Shown: in pieces, positions 51,429 to 58,907 of the stretch
Layout of the letters: each line of letters starts with the position of its first letter
How positions within the stretch are numbered: position 1 is the first letter of the stretch
Assembly (NCBI GenBank): GCA_021203045.1
Contig: JAJQBY010000055.1
Location: 11,718-73,948, forward strand
Reading direction: 5' to 3'
Length of the DNA: 62,231 nucleotides
Origin: Oscillospiraceae bacterium
GTDB lineage: Bacteria > Bacillota > Clostridia > Oscillospirales > Oscillospiraceae
Notes under the pieces: model-generated
Told to the model about the DNA's origin: nothing
Seen by the model: only the letters and a program-made list of their open reading frames with translations
Database searches by the model: none
Position numbers and translations under genes: made by a program

Positions 51429-52822
51429 ATGGTTTTTTCCAGCTTAGTATTTCTGTTCGTATATCTGCCGGTGGTGCTGCTGGTATATTATCTGTGCCCC
51501 CGCAGAATGCGAAATGGCTGGCTTTTCATCGTAAACCTGGTGTTTTACGGCTGGGGCGAGCCGAAATTCGTGTTTCTGATGCTGTTTACCACTGCGGCGA
51601 ACTATTTGTTCGGCCTGGGCATCGGCAGGCACCGCGACAGCGACCCCCGAAAAGCCAGGTGGCTTCTGATCGCCTCCATCGTGCTGGATCTGGGGCTGCT
51701 GGCCTTTTTCAAATACGCCGGTCTGCTGACAGGCACCCTGAACCTGCTGCCCTTTCTGGAGCTGCCGGAGCTGTCCATCCCTCTGCCCATCGGCATATCC
51801 TTTTATACCTTCCAGATCATGTCCTATACCATCGATCTGTATCGGGGCCAGGCAGAGACCCAGCGCAGCCTGATTCGCTTCGGCACCTATGTTTTTCTGT
51901 TCCCCCAGCTGATCGCGGGGCCTATCGTCCGCTACAGGGACGTAGAGGAGCAGCTGGACGGGCGGCGGGAGACCATGGTCCGGTTCCAGGAGGGTGTATG
52001 TCTGTTCTGCGTGGGCCTGTCCAAAAAGGTCCTGCTGGCAAACCAGATGGGGCTGCTGTGGGACAGCCTTCGCGAGCTTTCCGGGATAGGCGTTCTCGGC
52101 AGCTGGGTGGGCGGCATCGCCTATACCTTCCAGATATATTTCGATTTCTCCGGCTACAGCGATATGGCCCTGGGCCTGGGGAAATGCTGGGATTTGAATT
52201 TCTGCGAAACTTTAACTATCCCTATCTGGCCGACAGCCTGACGGAGTTCTGGCGGCGGTGGCATATCTCCCTGTCCACCTGGTTCCGGGACTATGTATAC
52301 ATCCCTCTGGGCGGCAACCGCCGGGGCCGGAGCCGGCAGATACTGAACCTGCTCATCGTCTGGTTCCTGACCGGTCTGTGGCACGGGGCCAGCTATAACT
52401 TTATCCTCTGGGGCCTGTATTACGGTGTGCTGCTGATTCTGGAGAAATTCGTTCTTCACCGGCTGCTGGAAAAGCTACCCTCCTGGCTGCGGCATATATA
52501 CGCGCTGTTTTTCATCGTTGTGGGATGGGTCATCTTTTATTTTGAGGACTTCGGACAGCTGGGCAGCTTTATGGCCGGATTATTTGGCGGCCATGGCGCG
52601 GCCTCCAGCTGGGACGCTGTTGTGCTCATCCTGCGCTATCTGCCCCTGCTGCTGATCGCCGCCGTCGCCTCCACGCCACTGTGCGCAAAACTCATGGCCC
52701 GTGTGCGGGCGAAGCGGGCCGGCGGCGTCATCACGGCGCTCCTTTGCCTTGCCAGCCTGTTTCTATGCACCTGCGCCCTGGTAGATCAGAGCTACAACCC
52801 GTTTTTGTATTTCCGATTTTAA
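51429..52822 (+). pseudogene. MBOAT O-acyltransferase (AlgI/DltB family), frameshifted
   Basis: A membrane-bound O-acyltransferase of about 464 aa if repaired. Frame 1 runs from ATG 51429 (LVFLFVYLPVVLLVYYL, then FYGWGEPKF, FPQLIAGPIVRYRDVE) to about 52182; the rest continues in the next frame, with FEFLRNFNYPYLADSLTEFW and the catalytic His in RRWHISLSTWFRDYVYIPLGG (in parts), LIVWFLTGLWHGASYNFILWG and C-terminal helices. GGAAATGC at 52180-52187 would be in frame as GGAAAATGC (GLGKMLGFEF). All conserved residues survive on both sides, so the single missing A may be an assembly error. It moves acetyl groups across the membrane to polysaccharide. Confidence 0.85.
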
Positions 52823-52834
52823 AGGAGGCCGGTC

Positions 52835-53992
52835 ATGGATAAAAAGAACACACCCGAAAAAAAGCGCCGGCTTTCTCTGGCGGCTATCCTGTTCTGCGCG
52901 GCACTGGCCGCAGGGCTGCTGGGTCTTATATTCGTGCCCAAGCAGGACTATTCCGCCCTGGAAAAGCGCTATCTGGCCAAGGACCCGGTGCTGACGGCAG
53001 AGACCCTTTTCGACGGCTCCTTCGGAGACGATTTTGAGGAGTATCTGTCCGATCACTTCGCCGGGCGCAGCTTTTTCGTGGGCTGCTACAGCTATTATTC
53101 CCTGCTTCTGGGAAACAACGGCGCAAACGGGGTCTATTGCGGTCAGGACGGCTATCTGATAAACGAGCCGGTCTCTCCGGAGGACAGCATTCTGACGCGA
53201 AATATGGCCGCGCTGACCGCGCTGGCGGAGAACACCGGCCTGCCCACCACCCTGATCGCCGTGCCCTCCACCGGTTACATTTACAGCGACAAGCTGCCCG
53301 CCCTGCACGAAGAATACCGGGACAACCTGTATTTTTCCGAAATATACGCCGCCATCCAGGGAACCGGTCTGGAGCTTATAGACCTGCGGGATACATTTTT
53401 ATCCCAAAAGGACGACGTGCAGCTCTACTACCGCACCGATCATCACTGGACCACCGAGGCGGCCTATCTGGCCTATCAGGCTCTATGCGTTCAGCTGGGC
53501 CTTGAGCCCCTGGGCCGGGAGGCCTTCACCATCGAGACCGTCTCCGGCTTCAAGGGCACCACCAGCGCCTCCTCCGGCTTCTATCTGACGGCGGCGGACG
53601 ATATTCAGGTCTGGCACAACCAGGCCCTGGATGGCCACATCACCCTGGAGATATGGGAGGGAGAGGACTGCGAAACCTATGATACCCTCTACTTTGAGGA
53701 AAACGCCCAAGGGGACGACCAGTACACCCTTTTCCTGGACGGAAATCACAGCCTCCAATACATTTATAACGACAGCGCAGACGGCGGCACGCTCCTGCTG
53801 GTACAGGATTCCTTCGCCCACTGCCCGACCCCCTTCCTGGCGGCCCACTATGAAAAGATCGTCATCGTAGACCCCCGCTACTACAAGCTCCCCATCTCCC
53901 AGCTGGCCCGGGAGGAGGGGGCAGACGCAATCCTGATCGTATATGGGATAGATAACCTCTGCACAGACACGGACGTGCCCTTTATCCAATAA
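52835..53992 (+). CDS. DHHW/AlgX-like SGNH protein
   Basis: 385 aa. Signal-anchor helix at about 14-34 (LAAILFCAALAAGLLGLIFV), then the DHHW domain with AlgJ/AlgX-type catalytic residues: RTDHHWTTEAAYLAY (about 201-215), and the nucleophile-Ser region LLVQDSFAHCPTPFL (about 327-341). It starts 12 bases after the MBOAT stop, behind AAAGGAGG. Together MBOAT, DHHW and SGNH proteins make an O-acetyl transfer unit for an exported or wall polysaccharide. The polysaccharide is not identified in the window. Confidence 0.9.
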   Translation: MDKKNTPEKKRRLSLAAILFCAALAAGLLGLIFVPKQDYSALEKRYLAKDPVLTAETLFDGSFGDDFEEYLSDHFAGRSFFVGCYSYYSLLLGNNGANGVYCGQDGYLINEPVSPEDSILTRNMAALTALAENTGLPTTLIAVPSTGYIYSDKLPALHEEYRDNLYFSEIYAAIQGTGLELIDLRDTFLSQKDDVQLYYRTDHHWTTEAAYLAYQALCVQLGLEPLGREAFTIETVSGFKGTTSASSGFYLTAADDIQVWHNQALDGHITLEIWEGEDCETYDTLYFEENAQGDDQYTLFLDGNHSLQYIYNDSADGGTLLLVQDSFAHCPTPFLAAHYEKIVIVDPRYYKLPISQLAREEGADAILIVYGIDNLCTDTDVPFIQ

Positions 53993-54019
53993 GCATACCG
54001 CAACAGAGCGGCAATACCC

Positions 54020-54062
54020 TCATCCCCGCCAAACGCAAAAACCAGCTGTGCTTTCCGCGCCG
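54020..54062 (+). repeat. 43-bp direct repeat, left copy (truncated terminator)
   Basis: Identical to 58786-58828. In the right copy the sequence is the left half of a terminator; here only the left arm AAAAACCAGCTGTGC is present, without its partner arm. It begins 28 bases after the DHHW stop. Confidence 0.9.
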
Positions 54063-54076
54063 CCGGAGAATGAAGC

Positions 54077-54123
54077 AACAAGATCAGGACATCTGCTAGC
54101 ACATGTCCTGATCTTGTTTTTCG
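54077..54123. terminator. 16-bp stem terminator between DHHW and permease genes
   Basis: AACAAGATCAGGACAT (54077-54092) pairs perfectly with 54103-54118, followed by TTTTTCG in the plus direction. It can serve the convergent DHHW and permease genes. Confidence 0.88.
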
Positions 54124-54170
54124 TTATACCGCCCAAGGGAATATTGCAGTCAGCATTTTTCTGCCGCTTG

Positions 54171-55505
54171 CTAGAAGAACAATACGGCCACCAGCAGGGA
54201 AATTAGGGAATAGGCCAGGGGCACCAGAACAGTGGTAATAAATACCTTAGGGTAGGCATCCTTTACTTTCAGCCGGAAAAACAGAATGTTGGATACCACG
54301 GAATTGGCGTGAGGCAAAGAGTCGAAGGTGGTGGCTGTCACACTGGTAAGCCGGTGAATGATATTGGGATCCGCCCCCTGGGAGATAAGCGTAGGCGCAA
54401 TGGTGGAACAAAACAGAATCGGGCCAGTGGAGGTACTAGCCGTCAGTCCGCAAATAAGCGCCACGGAGGCCCAGCATATCACATAGTAATTGGCATCCAG
54501 TCCGGCAAGTATATCCAGCAGGGATTCATAAGCGCTGGTAGCCGCCACCGTGTAGCTGTAGCCACCCAGCACCAGGCACATGACCACAAGTCCTGTGACG
54601 TCATTCACGCCCTTTGCCATTACCTCGATCTTGTTTTCAATACGCTTCCAGTTTAAAATCAGGCATACCACAGAGCCAAAAAACAGGGCCACCAGCACGA
54701 TGGCACGGGAGGAGAAGTCCGTCTGGCCTAAAATAAGGCTTATAATAATAGTGACCGCCACTGGCGCCAGCGCCACCCAGATACTGGGGGCGTTGCTGCC
54801 CAGTTCAAGAACGTCCGTATCCGCCGACATATCCTCTCCCTCATAGGGGTCATAGCCGATGCCCATTGCCCGGCATTTTCTGGTTAGATATGTGACGTAC
54901 AAAAAGCTACATGCCAGGCCAAAAACCGTGCAAAACAACCCAAGCCCTGCTCCAGCGGACAGGCTGGTGCCCAAATAACCGGCCGGTGCAAAGTTGCCCG
55001 CCGTGGCGATGCCAGGAACACACCACAAAATAATGGCGCTACAGGACTGCAGGGCAGTAAAGCCAACAATGCGGGGCATATTTGCCTTTTTCAGCATGGC
55101 GAAGGCGATGGGCGTCACGATGAATACAACGCCGCTTGCCATGCCCGACATACAAAGGATAATAGTGGTAATCGTGATGATGTAGGGTGTTGCCTTCGGC
55201 CCAAAAATTTTATAGAGCTTTACGGTGATCACCTCTCCGGAACGGGTCTTCATCATCAATGCCGCAAATACACCGGCAAACACGAAGGGCAGAAACGTAT
55301 TGGCGGCGGTGGCGCTTGCACCGTCCAGAAAGTTGGTGGTCAGGTTGACAAAGGCCCCATCGGAGGTGCCCAGACCGACAATGATCGCGCACAACAGGCC
55401 CACAAAGGTCAAGTTCCAGCCCTTCATGGTCAGTACACACAGCAGCGCAAAGGATATGACAATCAGCACCGCTGACATAGGAACCGAGGTCATAAACGAC
55501 AGCAT
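54171..55505 (-). CDS. GntP/CitM-type permease
   Basis: A 444-aa integral membrane protein starting at ATG 55505, after AAGGAGAGAAG. About 11-12 helices, two inverted halves with re-entrant Ser/Thr/Gly-rich loops (ASGVVFIVTPIAFAM at about 120-134, and CGLTASTSTGPILFCS at about 344-359), as in ion-transporter-superfamily carboxylate carriers. The closest families I can name are GntP and CitMHS; NhaC-like cannot be excluded. It is the last gene of an operon with three NTF2-like genes and likely imports their substrate or exports product. Substrate unknown; a carboxylate is plausible. Confidence 0.65.
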   Translation of the reverse strand: MLSFMTSVPMSAVLIVISFALLCVLTMKGWNLTFVGLLCAIIVGLGTSDGAFVNLTTNFLDGASATAANTFLPFVFAGVFAALMMKTRSGEVITVKLYKIFGPKATPYIITITTIILCMSGMASGVVFIVTPIAFAMLKKANMPRIVGFTALQSCSAIILWCVPGIATAGNFAPAGYLGTSLSAGAGLGLFCTVFGLACSFLYVTYLTRKCRAMGIGYDPYEGEDMSADTDVLELGSNAPSIWVALAPVAVTIIISLILGQTDFSSRAIVLVALFFGSVVCLILNWKRIENKIEVMAKGVNDVTGLVVMCLVLGGYSYTVAATSAYESLLDILAGLDANYYVICWASVALICGLTASTSTGPILFCSTIAPTLISQGADPNIIHRLTSVTATTFDSLPHANSVVSNILFFRLKVKDAYPKVFITTVLVPLAYSLISLLVAVLFF

Positions 55506-55543
55506 AATTCTTCTCTCCTTTTTTATTTTTTTAGGTTGTAAGG

Positions 55544-56260
55544 TCAATAGCCGTAACCTACATCTTTTTCAAAATTTTCATAGGGCACGGGCAGCGGTGG
55601 GTAGTCATCAGGATAGATGCAGCCGGGCGCATAACCCCACCATCCGTCCGCCTCCCGATCTGCTACACCGTGACGGGGAGATTGTGGATACAGCGCCATT
55701 TCCTCAGGGGAGGAGGGTTGCCAGTCGTGCTTTACCGCTGGACAGTCAACCCAGCACTCATTATAGGGCGCTCCAAAAATACTGTACACCCGTTGGTGAT
55801 ACCAATACCATACGCCGTCCTGCTTAACATAGTCCATACCGTATTTGATATTGGCCCAGTCTACGGTAGCTACATCCTTGTCCGTCGGGACCACACCCCG
55901 GTTTACGTCCGGCCATATGGACATGCCAGGAGAAAGCCAGGTGGCCCGGGCCGTTTGGCCGTCACCCGCTACCTCTATCACACCGCTGGTCATAACATGA
56001 TACAGGATAACACCCAGGCAACGATTTGGCTCATGATAGTCCATATGACGCACCATAAAGTTTTCATATACCCCCTCCTGGCCGTTGTAAGCTCCCCACA
56101 TCATCGTGGAACGCACGCCCTCGTTTTCCGGTGCAAACAGGGCGATGGTCTCCCTCTGCATATTGGCAACGTGATGGAAGCTATAATAACCCATGGAGTT
56201 TTTGATCTCGATCTCCGCTTCCAGCCGAGAGACCTGGGCCTCCAACTGTTCTAAATCCAT
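55544..56260 (-). CDS. NTF2/SnoaL-like protein, paralog 1
   Basis: 238 aa, cytoplasmic. Short helix, then the cone-shaped NTF2-like domain (about 15-165) with features shared by its two neighbours: IALFA..., MMWGAYNGQEGVYENF (about 53-68), GQTARATWLSPG (about 100-111), KYGMDYVKQDGVWYWYHQRV (about 138-157), and C-terminal PVPYENF. This is larger than SnoaL or BaiE (about 130-170 aa) because of a C-terminal extension of about 70 residues that folds back, ending YGYGY-like. SnoaL-fold enzymes include cyclases, isomerases and dehydratases, but no specific reaction can be assigned. GGAGGAGCAG precedes ATG 56260. Confidence 0.75.
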   Translation of the reverse strand: MDLEQLEAQVSRLEAEIEIKNSMGYYSFHHVANMQRETIALFAPENEGVRSTMMWGAYNGQEGVYENFMVRHMDYHEPNRCLGVILYHVMTSGVIEVAGDGQTARATWLSPGMSIWPDVNRGVVPTDKDVATVDWANIKYGMDYVKQDGVWYWYHQRVYSIFGAPYNECWVDCPAVKHDWQPSSPEEMALYPQSPRHGVADREADGWWGYAPGCIYPDDYPPLPVPYENFEKDVGYGY

Positions 56261-56275
56261 TTCCTGCTCCTCCTT

Positions 56276-56956
56276 TCAATATCCGTAGCCAATGTTGGCA
56301 AAGGTCTTATAGGGTGTTGAAACGGCCGGGCATCCCTGGGAGTAGACTGCGTTTTTGTTGTAATGCCATGTGACCGTTGGCTCCCGATCCGGTGCGCCCT
56401 CGCCCGTTGGGCGGAAATAGTTGAAAAACACCTGAGAATCCGGACGTTGCTCGGCGCCCTCTGTCCAACTGGTATAGAAATCACACAGAAAAATATCGTA
56501 TACATGCAGGTGCCAAAACTTCCATTGACCGTTTTCCAAAATAAAATCTGCCCCATAATTCCGCAGGCTCCAGTACCCATCCAACGCACGCTTTTCAGTT
56601 TTTCCGCTGGAATGTCCGTAGGATTGCCAGGTGGCCCGGGCCGTCAGACCGTCATCCGCAGGAACAATCACTACGGACATGGCGTTTGATACATGCATTT
56701 CATTTTCCCGGCGTTCTATCTCCTCCGGCTTGGGATGGGCTATGGTAAAGCACCGACAAATGCTGTCGTAGCCGTCGTATATGCCCCACAGCATTTCCAC
56801 CCGGCTGTCCTGCCGGACCGCGAACAGCTCCAAAAGCGCATCTCCCTTACTCATGGGGTACAGCTGGCAAAACTTTCCTATCAGCTTATTGACCGCGGAC
56901 ACGCACTGCGCACGGCAGAGCTTTTCCCGCATTTCTTCCAACACAGCGGTATTCAT
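56276..56956 (-). CDS. NTF2/SnoaL-like protein, paralog 2
   Basis: 226 aa, starting at ATG 56956 with AAGGAGGTGCG upstream, 13 bases after paralog 3. It shares the pattern of its neighbours: LLELFAVRQDSRVEMLWGIY (about 47-66), LTARATWQSYG, NYGADFILENGQWKFWHLHV (about 138-157) and C-terminal STPYKTFANIGYGY. The His-x-His in WHLHVYD is a candidate catalytic site, present as YHQRVYS in paralog 1 and WRLHEYN in paralog 3, so the three probably differ in reaction or form hetero-oligomers. Function unknown. Confidence 0.75.
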   Translation of the reverse strand: MNTAVLEEMREKLCRAQCVSAVNKLIGKFCQLYPMSKGDALLELFAVRQDSRVEMLWGIYDGYDSICRCFTIAHPKPEEIERRENEMHVSNAMSVVIVPADDGLTARATWQSYGHSSGKTEKRALDGYWSLRNYGADFILENGQWKFWHLHVYDIFLCDFYTSWTEGAEQRPDSQVFFNYFRPTGEGAPDREPTVTWHYNKNAVYSQGCPAVSTPYKTFANIGYGY

Positions 56957-56969
56957 ATGACGCACCTCC

Positions 56970-57668
56970 TTAGTAGGCCATGGAAAGATCAAATGTTTTA
57001 TATGGTACGGGCACCCTGGGTCGGTTCATAGGAAACAGCTCCACAACGCTGTACCGGAAGGTGCTAGACGGCGGCTCGTCCGGAAGCTGAGGCGACTCGC
57101 CGGCAAAATAGTTCGCCTGGGTAGTGCCGCACAGCTTATAGGGGTCATACGGCGGCTCCTGAGTCCATTGCCGGTCAAAGGGAGATTTGCACACATTGTA
57201 CTCATGCAGCCGCCAGATTTTCCAGTCGTCCTCCTGGCGAACAAAATTCACGCCATAGTGGTTCCATGTCCAATAGGCGTCGATAGCGTCGCCAGTACTG
57301 TCCTGCTTTTGCGTATCGGTCCCGGTGCATATCCAGGCGCCGCAGGCCGTCTGCCGGTCTTCCGCCACAATGATTACCGGCGTCCCCAGGGGCCGCAGAT
57401 GCAGCTCTCCCTCCTGTCCATACCGGTCTGTGAACAACGGGTTTTGAAAGGAAAAGCAACGCTTTACACCGTTCATCCCCTTATAAAGGCCCCAGGTCAT
57501 CTCTGCTTTTGTGTCCGGCCGGTCAGCGAAGAGAGATATAATCCGGGCTCCGTCAAAGGCCGCATAATATTGGCTGAACGCACTCATGAGACTGCTGATG
57601 GCATTATAATCCTCGACTCTTTCGAGCCGGAGCAGCAGGTCCTCCAACCGTTTTTCCTGTTCTTCCAT
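56970..57668 (-). CDS. NTF2/SnoaL-like protein, paralog 3
   Basis: 232 aa, first gene of the four-gene minus operon. An N-terminal coiled helix (EEQEKRLEDLLLRLERVEDY) precedes the NTF2-like domain: IISLFADRPDTKAEMTWGLY (about 43-62), GVKRCFSFQN, HYGVNFVRQEDDWKIWRLHE (about 138-157) and C-terminal PVPYKTFDLSMAY. The middle ARATW motif is CGAWICTG here, so this copy is the most divergent. AAGGAGATC precedes ATG 57668. It is separated by 102 bases from the divergent LysR gene, the likely regulator. Function unknown. Confidence 0.75.
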   Translation of the reverse strand: MEEQEKRLEDLLLRLERVEDYNAISSLMSAFSQYYAAFDGARIISLFADRPDTKAEMTWGLYKGMNGVKRCFSFQNPLFTDRYGQEGELHLRPLGTPVIIVAEDRQTACGAWICTGTDTQKQDSTGDAIDAYWTWNHYGVNFVRQEDDWKIWRLHEYNVCKSPFDRQWTQEPPYDPYKLCGTTQANYFAGESPQLPDEPPSSTFRYSVVELFPMNRPRVPVPYKTFDLSMAY

Positions 57669-57703
57669 TTTGATCTCCTTTTCTTTTTGGTCTGGTTCTG
57701 CAC

Positions 57704-57748
57704 TTTACAGTAGCCCGCCGTTAATGCTATAATATTCACAAGATGTAT
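57704..57748 (+). promoter_or_regulatory. LysR promoter with ATA-N11-TAT dyad
   Basis: TTTACA (57704-57709), 18-bp spacer, TATAAT (57728-57733). ATA (57732-57734) and TAT (57746-57748) flank 11 bases, a spacing typical for LysR-regulator boxes. It lies between the divergent LysR and NTF2-like genes and can control both. Confidence 0.5.
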
Positions 57749-57770
57749 AATAGCCGGGGAGGGCAGAGCT

Positions 57771-58697
57771 TTGGAACTGATACAATTATTTTATTTTCGC
57801 CGGGTGGCTAAAAAGCAAAATATTGCCCAGGTCGCCAAGGAGCTGTATATCTCTCAGCCCACACTGAGTCGGTCGCTGTCCCGACTGGAGGATGAACTGG
57901 GTGTCCATCTGTTTGAGCGGACGGGGAATAAAATAACCATTAATGAATTTGGCCGGGTGTTTGAGGCCTACGTTGACCGGGTATTTTCTGAGCTGGAAAA
58001 CGCCCAGAAGCAATTGAATACCATGATGAGCCGCACGGACGACGACATCCGCGTCGGCCTGCCCCACACCGGGCTTATCAGCAATATGATCCTTGACTAT
58101 GTGGCAAAAAATCCCGATGTACACATATCGCAGACCATTCTGCCGGTCTCCGCCGTGCGGAATCAGCTTTTAAATGGCCAGTTGGATTTTGCGCTGTCCT
58201 TTGTCCCGCCGGAGGATGACCGGCTGACATGGAATTCCTATGGAACAGACGGGATGTCCGTAATGATTTCCGAACAGCATCCTCTGTACTCGTCTCCAAC
58301 GATCGACCTGCGCCAGATGGCGGACGCGACGTTTATCATCAATAACTCCAATACGGACCTGAACACGATTTTCCAAACCGCTTTCCAGGAGGCCGGCTTC
58401 GCGCCCCGCATTATCTTTGGCGGTGACGAACCTAGACTTATCAGTGCTCTCGTCAAGGAAAACAAAGGCATATTCCTCCTGCCAAACGTAGTCAACCGCC
58501 TGAACATTCTCGATTCAAACCCCTTCGGCCAGCGGCAGGGCTACCGGACCATCCCTCTCTCCTTTCCCCGGTGCAATATCGCCTTTGGGGTCTGCTCGCT
58601 GAAGGAACGCACAATGAATCTTCACGCACGACTATTCTATGCTTATGTCTGTGCCACCCTGTCCCACATACTCACCAACCGTCATCTAGCACTTTGA
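57771..58697 (+). CDS. LysR regulator of the NTF2-like module
   Basis: 308 aa from TTG 57771, with GGAGGGCAG upstream. The LysR helix-turn-helix is at 1-60 (YFRRVAKKQNIAQVAKELY, then SQPTLSRSLSRLEDELGVHL), and the effector domain is at about 90-300 (DDIRVGLPHTGLISNMILDY). It is transcribed away from the three NTF2-like genes and the permease, so it is their probable activator in response to a pathway compound. Codon use is visibly less GC-rich than that of the LysR gene at 137, consistent with shared recent acquisition of the module. No terminator follows before the right repeat. Confidence 0.9.
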   Translation: MELIQLFYFRRVAKKQNIAQVAKELYISQPTLSRSLSRLEDELGVHLFERTGNKITINEFGRVFEAYVDRVFSELENAQKQLNTMMSRTDDDIRVGLPHTGLISNMILDYVAKNPDVHISQTILPVSAVRNQLLNGQLDFALSFVPPEDDRLTWNSYGTDGMSVMISEQHPLYSSPTIDLRQMADATFIINNSNTDLNTIFQTAFQEAGFAPRIIFGGDEPRLISALVKENKGIFLLPNVVNRLNILDSNPFGQRQGYRTIPLSFPRCNIAFGVCSLKERTMNLHARLFYAYVCATLSHILTNRHLAL

Positions 58698-58785
58698 TTA
58701 TATATCCACAATCTTCTTTTGTGCAGTGAGCAAAATTGTATACTGCTCTAAAACAATTTGCATACTCAGGAAACAGCCGCCTGCA

Positions 58786-58828
58786 TCATCCCCGCCAAAC
58801 GCAAAAACCAGCTGTGCTTTCCGCGCCG
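58786..58828 (+). repeat. 43-bp direct repeat, right copy
   Basis: Identical to 54020-54062. In this copy the sequence is the left part of a complete terminator (58803-58853). Confidence 0.9.
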
Positions 58829-58853
58829 GAGCGCGGAGGCACAGCTGGTTTTT
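58803..58853. terminator. Bidirectional terminator at the right repeat
   Basis: AAAAACCAGCTGTGC (58803-58817) pairs with GCACAGCTGGTTTTT (58839-58853), with inner CCGCGC/GCGCGG (58821-58826 with 58831-58836). Terminal T runs exist on both strands; it serves the minus beta-helix gene. Confidence 0.85.
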
Positions 58854-58907
58854 CAGCAAATGCTTATTAAATATCTTGTATCAGCGCCTTTTCAGGGCTG
58901 GGCTGTA

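Larger units (their letters stand above)
54063..58785. mobile_element. Inserted 4.7-kb module between direct repeats
   Basis: The stretch between the two 43-bp repeats holds a LysR gene, three tandem NTF2-like genes and a permease gene. Its coding sequence is visibly less GC-biased at third positions than neighbours. The left repeat is a terminator arm cut off, the right one complete, which suggests insertion with duplication of the arm or recombination with a second copy. No transposase or integrase is seen. Confidence 0.5.
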
